Notes under the pieces: generated by a model
Seen by the model: the letters and a program-made list of their open reading frames with translations, nothing else
The model's database searches: none
What the model was told of the DNA's origin: nothing
In this document: positions 8,045 to 16,973 of the stretch, in pieces
How the letters are laid out: every line of letters starts with the position of its first letter
How positions within the stretch are numbered: the first letter of the stretch is position 1
Position numbers and translations under genes: made by a program
DNA from: an uncultured Prevotella sp.
Lineage (GTDB): Bacteria > Bacteroidota > Bacteroidia > Bacteroidales > Bacteroidaceae
Length of the DNA stretch: 64,000 bases
Reading direction: 5' to 3'
Assembly: GCA_944320195.1 (NCBI GenBank)
Contig: CALUGP010000001.1
Span: 1 to 64,000 of the forward strand

Positions 8045-10042
8045 GTGTTGAGACATTCTAAGCCACTACTGTTTGCGGCCGCCATGGCGGCCTTGGCATG
8101 CGTACCTGCCGCCGCACAGCGCAACGACAGCATTGCGGAAGGCAAGACATTGACCGGCGTTACCATAACGGAGAACGCACGGCGCAACTCCGTGTCGGCC
8201 ACGGCTCCGGTGCGCCTGCTTGACAGCGAGGCCATGCTGCGGCTCGGAGTGACCGACATCGCCGACGCACTGCACCGCCTGCCCGGGGTCACCCTGCGTG
8301 ATTACGGCGGGGCGGGAGGCATGAAGACCGTGGCCGTGCGCGGCTTCGGCGCACAACATACGGGCGTAAGTTATGACGGACTGGCTCTTAGCGACTGCCA
8401 GACGGGCGAGATTGACGTGTCGCGGTATTCACTGGAAAACGCGGCAAGCATCGCTCTTACCATCGGCGACAACGAGGACATCTTCATCCCGGCGCGCAAC
8501 GCCGCTTTCGCCTCGATGCTCTCAATCAACACGATGCAGCCTCCGTCGGCCGACCTGCGGCCGCACGTGACTGCGCAGATAAAGCTTGGCTCCTTCGGAT
8601 ATGCAAGTCCGTTCGTGCGCTACAGTCAGAATTTTACCGACAGGTTTGCCTTCAGCGCGTCGGGAGAATACGTTTATGCGGAGAACGACTATCCGTTCAC
8701 CATACGCAACGGCAACACCACAATGCACGAGAAGCGCACCGACAGCCGAATGAACTCGGCCCATGCTGAGGCCGGATTCATATGGAGCGCCGGCCCGAAG
8801 AGCAGGCTTGACGGCAAGATATACTACTATGACAACAACCGCAGGTTGCCCGGGCAGGTGAGATATTACACCGACGTGAGCGGCGAAAGGCTGCACGACC
8901 GCAACTTCTTCGCGCAGGTGCAATACCGCGCGTGGAACAGCCGCAGCCTGTCCGTCAAGCTTAACGCCAGGTTCAACTGGGCATCGTCCATATACGCGGA
9001 CGACACTTACAAGGGCGGCATCAACGACGCAAGCTACTGGCAGCGCGAGGCCTACGCCTCGGCGTGCCTGCTGTACACGCCGGCCAAGGCCTGGGCCGTG
9101 GACTATTCGGCCGACTACATCTTCAACAACCTTAACAGCAGCCTTGAGACCGACACGCGCCCTTACCGCCACACGGTGCTGCAATCGGCCACGGCTCGCT
9201 ACAAGGACTCGCGGCTCACGGTCATGGCACGTCTGCTTTGGTCGATGTATTTCAACGCGGCGAAGGCTGGCAAGAGCGCGCGCGACATGCGCAGGCTGTC
9301 GCCGTCGGTGTCAATGTCATACCGTGTTTTGCGAGGTGAAGACCTGTACGTCCGTCTCTCATACAAAAACATATTCCGTGCGCCGACGTTCAACGAATCA
9401 TACTACTTCCATTACGGCAGTACCGACCTGTCGCCAGAGAGCACAGACCAGATAAACCTGGGGCTTACATGGCGGCATGGATACGGCAAAGAGTCTTACG
9501 TTAAACTCTCTGCAGACGGATATATTAATAAGGTGAAAGACAAGATTGTGGCCGTGCCCTACAACATGTTTGTATGGACTAACGTAAACGTGGGCAAGGT
9601 TTGCGGCCACGGCATTGAAGCCGAAGCCGCACTGGAGCACTGTTTCAGCCAACGCTTCGCGCTTCTTGCCACGGCCAATTATGGCTGGCAGCGCGCCGAA
9701 AACCGCACCAACGAAGATTCGCCCTATTACGGTTACCAGATTGCTTACACCCCTGAACATCAGGGAAGCGCGACAGTCAGCTTTGAAAACCCTTGGGTGA
9801 ACGTCTCAGTTCACGGATACGCGGTAAGCCTGCGGCATGCCAACAACAACCATTATGAAGGCACAGACATTCCGGGATATGCCGAGATGGGACTGACTGC
9901 TTACCGCCGGTGGCACGTATGGCGCGGAACGCTCGAGGCAAGGGCCGACATCAAGAACCTGTTAAACAAACAATACGAGATTGTGGCACGCTACCCCATG
10001 CCGGGACGGAGTTGGCAATTCTCTATAAACTACAAATTCTAA
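8045..10042 (+). CDS. btuB: BtuB-like TonB-dependent cobalamin receptor
   Basis: This is an outer-membrane receptor predicted to import vitamin B12. The reading frame is open upstream through the riboswitch, but the protein must start after it. GTG at 8045 (or TTG at 8048) gives a signal peptide RHSKPLLFAAAMAALACVPAAAQ-like region. No ATG is well placed. After the signal come the plug domain (VRLLDSEAMLRLGVTDIADALHRLPGV, then VAVRGFG) and a beta-barrel ending in the aromatic SINYKF. From GTG it is about 665 aa. It lacks the carboxypeptidase-like N-terminal domain of SusC proteins, as expected for BtuB. Substrate assignment rests on the riboswitch and the btuG/F/C neighbours. Confidence 0.88.
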   Translation: MLRHSKPLLFAAAMAALACVPAAAQRNDSIAEGKTLTGVTITENARRNSVSATAPVRLLDSEAMLRLGVTDIADALHRLPGVTLRDYGGAGGMKTVAVRGFGAQHTGVSYDGLALSDCQTGEIDVSRYSLENAASIALTIGDNEDIFIPARNAAFASMLSINTMQPPSADLRPHVTAQIKLGSFGYASPFVRYSQNFTDRFAFSASGEYVYAENDYPFTIRNGNTTMHEKRTDSRMNSAHAEAGFIWSAGPKSRLDGKIYYYDNNRRLPGQVRYYTDVSGERLHDRNFFAQVQYRAWNSRSLSVKLNARFNWASSIYADDTYKGGINDASYWQREAYASACLLYTPAKAWAVDYSADYIFNNLNSSLETDTRPYRHTVLQSATARYKDSRLTVMARLLWSMYFNAAKAGKSARDMRRLSPSVSMSYRVLRGEDLYVRLSYKNIFRAPTFNESYYFHYGSTDLSPESTDQINLGLTWRHGYGKESYVKLSADGYINKVKDKIVAVPYNMFVWTNVNVGKVCGHGIEAEAALEHCFSQRFALLATANYGWQRAENRTNEDSPYYGYQIAYTPEHQGSATVSFENPWVNVSVHGYAVSLRHANNNHYEGTDIPGYAEMGLTAYRRWHVWRGTLEARADIKNLLNKQYEIVARYPMPGRSWQFSINYKF

Positions 10043-10046
10043 GGAA

Positions 10047-11168
10047 ATGAAAAAGCTATTATCAATCGCCGCAATAGCGGCAATGAGTGTTTCAATGTTC
10101 ACGGCGTGCAGCGATGATGACAACCCCACGCCCAACCCTACACCAATAACCGTGACGGAAGGACTGTACATTGTCAACAGCGGAAACGCGTCAAGCAACA
10201 TTCCAGGCAGCCTTACTTACATAGGCCATGACGGCAACGTGATACAAGGCGCATTTGAAAAAATCAACGGAACAGAGCTGGGCGACACACCGAACGACGC
10301 CCTTGTGTATGGCAGCAAGCTGTATGTCGTGGCCAGCGGAAGCAACGTTGTATGGGTGGTTGACCGCAACTCGCTGAAAGAAATCAAGATGATCAGCACG
10401 ACTGAGCTGATGGGCGACGACAAAGGAAAGAATCCCCGCCGACTCGCCGCGGCTGGAAACAATGTCTACGTGTCGACGTTTGACGGATATGTGGCAGCCG
10501 TCGACACAACAGATTACACCATGGCAGACTGCTACCAAGCAGGCTCATACCCTGAAGGAATGGCCGTCGGTAATGGCAAACTTTACGTGGCTAACTCTGA
10601 TTACGGCCAGGGCGTGAATCCTTCAATATCTGAAATAGACCTGAATACCGGCGAAACCACTGACCGTAAAGACAATTTGATAATGAACCCCACAAGCATC
10701 GTCGCTACAGGAGACGCGCTTTATGTGCTCGACTACGGCCGATACGACGCCAACTGGAACCAGACCGATGCAGGTGTACGCAAGATTCAGAATGGCGAAG
10801 TAAGCATTGTGGCAGACGCAACGCTCATGGCTGTAGACACACAACGCGGTCTTATCTACACCGTCAATGCGCCTTACAGCTATCCGGCAATACCTGTCAC
10901 ATACGGCGTTTACGACATAACAACAGGCCAGACAACGACATTCATTGAAGGAAAAGACATAGACAGCCCTGCGGCGATAGCCGTAGACCCTGTAACCGGA
11001 GACGTGTTCATATCGTCATACAGGATGAACCCCGACACAGGTTACGCCGACTACTTCACTTACGGATACGTCAACCGATACCGGGCAGACGGAACATTCG
11101 TGGCTACTTACGACACCGGAGTAGGCCCCACGGCGTTTGCTTTCAACTATTACACGACAAATGAATAA
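10047..11168 (+). CDS. BtuG-like surface lipoprotein, beta-propeller
   Basis: This is a 373-aa lipoprotein with Cys21 after an N-terminal hydrophobic segment (lipobox FTAC) and acidic SDDD directly behind, a signal for surface export in Bacteroidetes. The rest is a YncE/DUF5074-like propeller with repeated blade motifs such as GSKLYVVASGSNVVWVVD, GNNVYVSTFDGYVAAVD, GNGKLYVAN and GDALYVLD. In Bacteroides, BtuG is a propeller lipoprotein that captures cobalamin and passes it to BtuB. Family shape, position 4 nt after the receptor gene and the shared riboswitch all support this assignment. It should sit on the outer face of the outer membrane. Confidence 0.85.
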   Translation: MKKLLSIAAIAAMSVSMFTACSDDDNPTPNPTPITVTEGLYIVNSGNASSNIPGSLTYIGHDGNVIQGAFEKINGTELGDTPNDALVYGSKLYVVASGSNVVWVVDRNSLKEIKMISTTELMGDDKGKNPRRLAAAGNNVYVSTFDGYVAAVDTTDYTMADCYQAGSYPEGMAVGNGKLYVANSDYGQGVNPSISEIDLNTGETTDRKDNLIMNPTSIVATGDALYVLDYGRYDANWNQTDAGVRKIQNGEVSIVADATLMAVDTQRGLIYTVNAPYSYPAIPVTYGVYDITTGQTTTFIEGKDIDSPAAIAVDPVTGDVFISSYRMNPDTGYADYFTYGYVNRYRADGTFVATYDTGVGPTAFAFNYYTTNE

Positions 11169-12321
11169 GCTGAAGACCATAGTTTTCTTTATGGCCACGG
11201 TGCTGCCCCTCCTCTGCGCGTGCGGAGGAGGCGGCACCAAGGCAGCTGTTTCAGGAGGCGATACCGTCAGGCTGAAATATGCCAAGCGGCTTGCCATTGT
11301 AAAATACGACGGCTACACGGTTGTTACTCTTCAAGACCCGTGGAACAAGGGGAAGACGTTGCATACATATATTTTAGTCGGTGACAGTCTGCCTGGCAAC
11401 TTGGCGCAACACGTTGAGGGGCTTGCCGACCCACCGTCAACCGAGATTGTCCACACGCCATTGCGCCGCGCGGTGGTGACAACGTCCATGCATTGCGCGC
11501 TATTGGACAAACTTGGTAAGAGCAACGCTGTCCGCGGAGTGTGTGACTTGCAATACATCAATCTGCCATGGGTAAAAGAGCGGCACATGAAAGGACTGAT
11601 AGTAGACTGTGGCAACGGCATAACTCCGACGCTCGAAAAGATAATAGAGTGCAACGCTGATGCCGTGCTGATATCTCCTTTTCAAAACAATGGCGGATAT
11701 GGAAGGCTTGGCGAATGGGGGAATCCTATCATTGAAATGGCCGACTACATGGAAACATCTGCATTAGGACGAGCTGAATGGATGAAATTCTATGGCATGT
11801 TGTTCGGTGCCGAACGTGAGGCTGACAGTCTGTTTGCCAATGTTGAGCTGAGATATAACGGGCTGAAAGCCATCGCACGAAAGTCTGTCACACGTCAGTC
11901 AATACTCATAGACAAGGTGAATGGCCCCGTATGGTATGTTCCTGGAGGAAAAAGCACAATAGGGCAAATCATCGCAGATGCAAACGCCGGCTACATTTTC
12001 TCGGCAGACGACAACAGCGGAAGCCGTCCACTTACATTTGAAACAGTGCTGACAAAGGGTAAAGACGCTGACGTGTGGATGTACAGGCATGATAACGGCC
12101 GGCCTGCAACTTACTCATCGTTGCTTTCCGAGAACGCCGGTTACGCCCAGTTCAAGGCGTTCAAGGAGCAAAACGTATACGGATGCAGGACTTCAGGAAA
12201 CAGTACATTCTATGAAGACACGCCGTTCAGTCCAGACTTGCTGCTTCGCGACTTCATAATCATAACGCATCCGGACATCAAACAACTCGGCGAACCTAAA
12301 TATTTCGAGAAACTGAAATGA
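11161..12321 (+). CDS. btuF: BtuF-like cobalamin ABC transporter binding lipoprotein
   Basis: This is a 386-aa periplasmic-binding protein of the FecB/BtuF class. The ATG at 11161 overlaps the end of the preceding gene (ATGAATAA), so translation is probably coupled. This start gives a lipoprotein signal with Cys21 (LLCACGGGG). The substrate-binding fold shows HTPLRRAVVTTSMHCALLDKLG near the start of domain 1, NADAVLISPFQ in the middle and the helix before domain 2 around AEWMKFYGMLFG. It should deliver B12 in the periplasm to the BtuC permease encoded next. It could in principle bind another corrinoid or a siderophore. Confidence 0.82.
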   Translation: MNKLKTIVFFMATVLPLLCACGGGGTKAAVSGGDTVRLKYAKRLAIVKYDGYTVVTLQDPWNKGKTLHTYILVGDSLPGNLAQHVEGLADPPSTEIVHTPLRRAVVTTSMHCALLDKLGKSNAVRGVCDLQYINLPWVKERHMKGLIVDCGNGITPTLEKIIECNADAVLISPFQNNGGYGRLGEWGNPIIEMADYMETSALGRAEWMKFYGMLFGAEREADSLFANVELRYNGLKAIARKSVTRQSILIDKVNGPVWYVPGGKSTIGQIIADANAGYIFSADDNSGSRPLTFETVLTKGKDADVWMYRHDNGRPATYSSLLSENAGYAQFKAFKEQNVYGCRTSGNSTFYEDTPFSPDLLLRDFIIITHPDIKQLGEPKYFEKLK

Positions 12322-13331
12322 GCAAAGGCGCAAAGGCCAACTTGGTTCTGGCGGCAGCAATACTGCCACTATTCGCTCTGAATCTGGCATACGGCTCGGT
12401 GAACATACCGCTGCCGGACATTGTCGACATACTTGCGGGCAAGCATTCTGGCAACACCGCATGGGAATATATCGTGCTCAACACGCGTCTGCCACAAGCC
12501 GTTACGGCCATGCTCTGCGGAAGTTCGCTTGCGGTTAGCGGCTTGTTGCTGCAGACCGCTTTCCGAAATCCGCTTGCCGGACCGTCAATTTTCGGAATAA
12601 ACAGCGGTGCCAGTCTCGGGGCCGCCGTCGTATTGCTTGCATTCGGCGGAGGGATAACCATAGGGACGGTGTCATTGGGAGGTTTTGCCGCCGTACTTGC
12701 CGCCGCATTTGCTGGCGCAGTGGCGGTAATGTTGTTGTTGCTGGCGTTTGCGGGCATTGTAAAAAACAACGTGATGCTGCTCATTGTTGGTATAATGATT
12801 GGCTACATCGCCTCGTCGGCCATATCGTTGCTGAACTTCTTTGCCACAGAAGAAGGCGTACACTCATACATGGTTTGGGGACTTGGAAACTTTGGCGGGG
12901 TCTCACTAAGCCAGATACCGCTTTTCGCGACAGTGACGGTGGGTGGCCTTGCATGGTCGCTGTTGCTTATAAAACCGCTCAATGCGCTGCTTCTTGGAGA
13001 ACAATATGCCGAGAATCTCGGCGTAAACACAACAACGTTGCGCAACCAACTGCTCGCCGTAACAGGGTTTCTGACGGCATCGGCAACCGCATTTTGCGGG
13101 CCTGTAGCTTTCATCGGACTGGCTGTTCCGCACATGGCGCGCATGGCTCTGGGCACTGACAACCACCGATATCTCATTCCTGCGACAATCTTTACGGGAG
13201 CGTTGACAGCACTTGCGTGCAACATCATATGCACGCTGCCCGGCGAAAACGGTGTCATTCCGCTTAACGCGATAACGCCGATAATGGGCGCACCGGTGAT
13301 AATATATGTAATAACGAGGCACAGGCGTTAA
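12318..13331 (+). CDS. btuC: BtuC-like FecCD-family ABC permease
   Basis: This is a 337-aa polytopic inner-membrane permease. Family landmarks include RLPQAVTAMLCGSSLAVSG and QTAFRNPLAGPSIFGINSGAS near residues 55-100 and FCGPVAFIGLAVPHMARM near 255-272. The start overlaps the stop of btuF by four bases (ATGA). It should pair with a BtuD ATPase, yet none follows: the operon ends here and a gene on the opposite strand begins 35 nt later. A stand-alone ATPase elsewhere must be assumed. Confidence 0.88.
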   Translation: MSKGAKANLVLAAAILPLFALNLAYGSVNIPLPDIVDILAGKHSGNTAWEYIVLNTRLPQAVTAMLCGSSLAVSGLLLQTAFRNPLAGPSIFGINSGASLGAAVVLLAFGGGITIGTVSLGGFAAVLAAAFAGAVAVMLLLLAFAGIVKNNVMLLIVGIMIGYIASSAISLLNFFATEEGVHSYMVWGLGNFGGVSLSQIPLFATVTVGGLAWSLLLIKPLNALLLGEQYAENLGVNTTTLRNQLLAVTGFLTASATAFCGPVAFIGLAVPHMARMALGTDNHRYLIPATIFTGALTALACNIICTLPGENGVIPLNAITPIMGAPVIIYVITRHRR

Positions 13332-13365
13332 TCGCCCGGCTTCGTTATTGTAGTTTTTTGGAATG

Positions 13366-15810
13366 TCAAATAAACAAGTTGACATTGGACTTGTCGGCGC
13401 GTTCCATGTAAGTGGCCACTCCGCCGACCGTAACGCAGTCAAGCAATTCTTCACGCTTCACGCCCATTACGTCCATGGACATCTGGCAGGCGATGAACTC
13501 CACGCCGCTGTCTATGGCCTGGTTGCGCAGTTCTTCGAGCGAGCTTACGCCCTTGCGTTTCATCAAGTTGCGCATCATCCTTGCGCCGATGCCGCCCATG
13601 TTCATCTTCGACAGCTTCAGCTTGCGCGAGTGTCCGGGCAGCATGAAGCCGAACATTCGTCCGAAAAGGTCCTTTTCAACCCTTGGCTTGTATTCTTTCT
13701 TTATGACGTTAAGCCCCCAGAATGTGAAGAACACCGTGACCTTCTCGCCAGTGGCGGCTGCTCCGTTGGCCAGTACAAATGTGGCAAGAGCCTTGTCCAA
13801 ATCGTCGCTGAACATTATGAATGTCTTGCCTTTGGCCGTGGCCGAGGCGTCAGGTTGCCGTCCGCCGCCTTTCTCTATGAGCACGCCGTACACTCCGCCG
13901 GCGGCTTCTTTTGAAACGAAGCGGTTGCCCGTCATGTTGCACCAGGCCTCGGCGTCGCGCACAAATCCCGGGTCTGTGGCTCTTACATACAGTCTTTTGC
14001 CTGGAGCTATGTCTTCTATGCTTTTCTTCAACTTCATTATCGGCCCGGGGCACTGCAGTCCGCATGCGTCTATCTCTGTCGTGCCGGCTTTTTCGTTTGT
14101 GCTCTTGCTGTCAGCAGGCTTGGGCTTTGCCGCATGGCACGGTTTTCCCTCAGTCGGCTGAATGCGCATCGTTGCCGCCTTGTATGTCTTTATTCCGCCT
14201 ATCAGGTTATGTACGTCGGCGAAGCCTTTGCCCTTCAGTATGTTTGAGGCAAGATATCCCCTTAACCCGACTCCGCAGTATACCCACACGGGCTTGTCCT
14301 TTGGTATCTCGGATATACGGTTGCGAAGGTCGTCGAGCGGAATGTTTACTGCTCCTTTTATGGCACCGAGCGCAAATTCGTCCTTGGTACGCACGTCAAC
14401 CAGGGTGACGCGGCTGAGGTCGGCCTGTTGCAGCTCACGCCAATACAGAGGGAACATTTTTCCGCTCAATATGTTGCCGGCCACATATCCGGAAATGGCA
14501 ACGGGGTCTTTGGCCGACGAGAACGGAGGTGCGTAGGCATGCTCGGTCTTCACAAGGTCATATACCGTGCCGCCATGCTTTATTACCTGGGCGTATTCAT
14601 CTATGCGCTTGTCAACGCCGTCGTATCCTACTATCTGCGCGCCGAAAAGCCGTCCGCCGTCGGGCGAGAAAGTTATCTTGACCGACATTGGCGACGCTCC
14701 CGGGTAATAGCCTGCATGCGAAGAGGGGTGAATCGTGGCCGAAAGCGACGGTATGCCCATCTGTTTCAGGCGCTTGGCCGGCAGTCCGGTTGATGCCACG
14801 GTCATGTCGAACACTTTGGCGATGGACGTTCCGATGGAGCCTTCATACTTCACTTTGTTGCCGAACACAATGTTGTCGGCCACTATGCGGGCCTGTCTGT
14901 TGGCCGGGCCGGCAAGGAAGTTGAGCCACGGCTTCTTGGTCACAGGGTGGGGAAACTCTATCGCATCGCCGACCGCGTAGACGTTCTTGTCTGACGTCTG
15001 CAGGTATTCGTCAACATAAATGCCTTTCATCTCGCCTATCCTGAGGCCCGCGTCTTGCGCCAGCCTGGTCTCTGCACGCACGCCTATTGACAGTATGACA
15101 ATGTCTGTCTTAAGGCATATGCCTGACTTCATCCTTACTTCAACACGGCCGTCAGTCTCGGCAAACGAGTCTACGGCCTGCTCCAGATACAGCCCCACGC
15201 CCTTCTGCAGCAGGTGTTCGTGTACAAGCGCGGCCATGGAATAGTCTATAGGCCCCATCACCTGATTGGCCATCTCTACCACAGAGACGCTCGCGCCCGC
15301 ATGCGCAAGGTTCTCGGCCATCTCCAGTCCGATGAATCCGCCACCCACGATGACGGCGTCTCTCACTTCGTTTTCCTGCAAATAAGATTTTATCGCATCG
15401 GTATCGGCAACGTTGCGCAGCGTGAAGATCCGCTTGCCGTCTATGCCTGGCAGAGGCGGACGCACGGGCGACGCACCCGGGGAAAGCAGCAGCTTGTCAT
15501 AAGATTCTGTGTATATGTCGCCTTCGCTTGTGCGCACCGTCACTTTCTTCCCGTGCAGATCGACGGCCGTCACCTCCTGGTTCACACGCACGTCAATGTT
15601 GAAACGCCGGCCGAAGGCCTCGGGCGTCTGCACGAACAGGCGGTCGCGTTCGCCTATGACGCCGCCGATGTAATAAGGCAGGCCGCAGTTGGCGTAAGAT
15701 ATGTACCGTCCTTTCTCGAACAATATTATTTCCGCATCCTCAGTGTTGCGGCGTATGCGGGCTGCCGCAGTGGCTCCGCCGGCCACCCCTCCAACTATGA
15801 GTATCTTCAT
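13366..15810 (-). CDS. CoA-disulfide reductase fused to rhodanese, TusA and DsrE domains
   Basis: This is an 814-aa sulfur-handling fusion. Residues 1-445 form an FAD/NAD(P)H disulfide reductase with GGVAGGATAAAR at 7-18 and the single catalytic Cys42 in SYANCGLPYY, as in CoA-disulfide and polysulfide reductases. A rhodanese domain follows (about 455-545) with active Cys512 (YCGVGLR). A TusA-like domain (about 578-648) has Cys583 and the CPGP Cys587. The last part (about 660-814) is DsrE/DsrF-like. Reductase, persulfide transfer and sulfur-relay modules in one chain suggest intramolecular persulfide handling, which is an inference. It is transcribed alone and divergent from the nitroreductase. 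Confidence 0.9.
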   Translation of the reverse strand: MKILIVGGVAGGATAAARIRRNTEDAEIILFEKGRYISYANCGLPYYIGGVIGERDRLFVQTPEAFGRRFNIDVRVNQEVTAVDLHGKKVTVRTSEGDIYTESYDKLLLSPGASPVRPPLPGIDGKRIFTLRNVADTDAIKSYLQENEVRDAVIVGGGFIGLEMAENLAHAGASVSVVEMANQVMGPIDYSMAALVHEHLLQKGVGLYLEQAVDSFAETDGRVEVRMKSGICLKTDIVILSIGVRAETRLAQDAGLRIGEMKGIYVDEYLQTSDKNVYAVGDAIEFPHPVTKKPWLNFLAGPANRQARIVADNIVFGNKVKYEGSIGTSIAKVFDMTVASTGLPAKRLKQMGIPSLSATIHPSSHAGYYPGASPMSVKITFSPDGGRLFGAQIVGYDGVDKRIDEYAQVIKHGGTVYDLVKTEHAYAPPFSSAKDPVAISGYVAGNILSGKMFPLYWRELQQADLSRVTLVDVRTKDEFALGAIKGAVNIPLDDLRNRISEIPKDKPVWVYCGVGLRGYLASNILKGKGFADVHNLIGGIKTYKAATMRIQPTEGKPCHAAKPKPADSKSTNEKAGTTEIDACGLQCPGPIMKLKKSIEDIAPGKRLYVRATDPGFVRDAEAWCNMTGNRFVSKEAAGGVYGVLIEKGGGRQPDASATAKGKTFIMFSDDLDKALATFVLANGAAATGEKVTVFFTFWGLNVIKKEYKPRVEKDLFGRMFGFMLPGHSRKLKLSKMNMGGIGARMMRNLMKRKGVSSLEELRNQAIDSGVEFIACQMSMDVMGVKREELLDCVTVGGVATYMERADKSNVNLFI

Positions 15811-16236
15811 CGTAAAACCTCCGCTTATGTTTTTCCTTATTAAAAATTCATTTTACAAAGAAAACAAATTATGTGCTATTAATAAAATTCTGCGACATCG
15901 TCGACCGCAAAATTCCGATTAATTAATACATTTTTAACGTACTTTCGGCAAAACCGGCCTAAGACATCGTAATCTGTTGACTGTCAACAGGTTGCATGGC
16001 CCTTTGCAAAAGACGGCAAATTGGAACGTGATTTGCCGTCTTTTAGCCTGCCGTTGGGCACCTTTTGCGATGCGTTTTGCCGTCTTTCGCAAAACGGCGA
16101 GGCAGAGATAAAAAATCATTGCACTTCTCAATGGCTATTAAAATCTAACAAAATGAAAAAATGATTGACATTTTACGTTTTCAGAATCAATTGTGATAAA
16201 TTTGCATCATATACAAACACTTTAAACCGGAAACAT
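15811..16236. other. Divergent control region with palindrome and GACGGC hairpin
   Basis: It separates the minus-strand CoA-disulfide reductase fusion from the plus-strand nitroreductase. CTGTTGAC (15974-15981) and GTCAACAG (15983-15990) form a near-perfect 17-bp palindrome, a possible operator. A GACGGC-type hairpin follows (16008-16021 with 16031-16044, 14 bp) and a further imperfect GCCGTC/GGCG repeat near 16070-16098. A -7-like TAAATTTG at 16197-16204 precedes the nitroreductase. No gene was found. Confidence 0.6.
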
Positions 16237-16869
16237 ATGAAAAAGAACAAAATCATCACCATGGCATTAGCGACAATGACCGGACTGGCCTCATTCTGCA
16301 CACAGGCCAGCGCACAAGAAACGGCACTGCCAAAGCCGACACAAAGCAACGTGGCCGGCAGCCTGACAAAAGCCCTGCAAGACAGGCGTTCCACACGCAC
16401 GTTCACAGACAAGGCCGTGACCGACCAGACACTGGCCGACCTGCTATGGGCCGCCGACGGCGTCAACCGCAAGGACGGCAAACGCACAGCCCCGTCGGCC
16501 ATGAACCGCCAGGACGTGACAATATATGTAGGAAAGGCCGACGGCACGTTCAGATATGACGCGGCGTCAAACAAGCTGGTAAAAATAGGCGGCGGCGACC
16601 TGCGCAAGGCTGCGGCGGGACGCAACAAGTTTATTGAGACAGCCCCAATAGTGCTCGTCATCGCGTCTGACACAGGGCTTACGGGCGGCAACAAGGCCAT
16701 AAGCGGCCTCAACGTAGGCGCGGTTATGCAGAACGTCTATCTGTATTGTGCCGCCAACGGACTGGCCACCGTATGCTGCTATGCAGGCGACACACCCAAA
16801 GACGTACAGAAATTTCTCGGCATAAAGGAAAACATCCTGCCGCTGGTATACATGCCGGTAGGATATTGA
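16237..16869 (+). CDS. Secreted nitroreductase-family protein
   Basis: This is a 210-aa protein of the FMN-dependent nitroreductase fold, closer to the SagB/ThcOx-like branch. The ATG at 16237 gives a good Sec signal peptide ending near ASAQ (about residue 25). Typical features follow: LQDRRSTRTFTDKAVTDQTLADLLWAADGVNR-like FMN-binding start near 45-75, PSAMNRQD, and a C-terminal GLNVGAVMQNVYLYCAANGLATV stretch. Export is unusual because FMN must be loaded on a periplasmic protein. The substrate is unknown. The short -7-like box upstream and the palindrome in the divergent region are the only regulatory hints. Confidence 0.8.
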   Translation: MKKNKIITMALATMTGLASFCTQASAQETALPKPTQSNVAGSLTKALQDRRSTRTFTDKAVTDQTLADLLWAADGVNRKDGKRTAPSAMNRQDVTIYVGKADGTFRYDAASNKLVKIGGGDLRKAAAGRNKFIETAPIVLVIASDTGLTGGNKAISGLNVGAVMQNVYLYCAANGLATVCCYAGDTPKDVQKFLGIKENILPLVYMPVGY

Positions 16870-16968
16870 AAGAATTAAGAGTTAAGAATTAAGAGTTAAG
16901 AAAATACCATTATTGATAGCTTGTAAGGCATATTTTTCTTAACTCTTAATTCTTAACTCTTAATTCTT
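16870..16968. repeat. TTAAG-type perfect hairpin (35-bp arms)
   Basis: Arms 16870-16904 and 16934-16968 are complementary at all 35 positions and consist of alternating TTAAGAG and TTAAGAAT units. The loop is 29 nt, the same length as in the 5.9 kb copy, and ends AAGGCATAT. It begins directly after the nitroreductase stop and ends six bases before the stop of the converging permease gene, a position suited to bidirectional termination. Confidence 0.9.
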
Positions 16969-16973
16969 AACTT

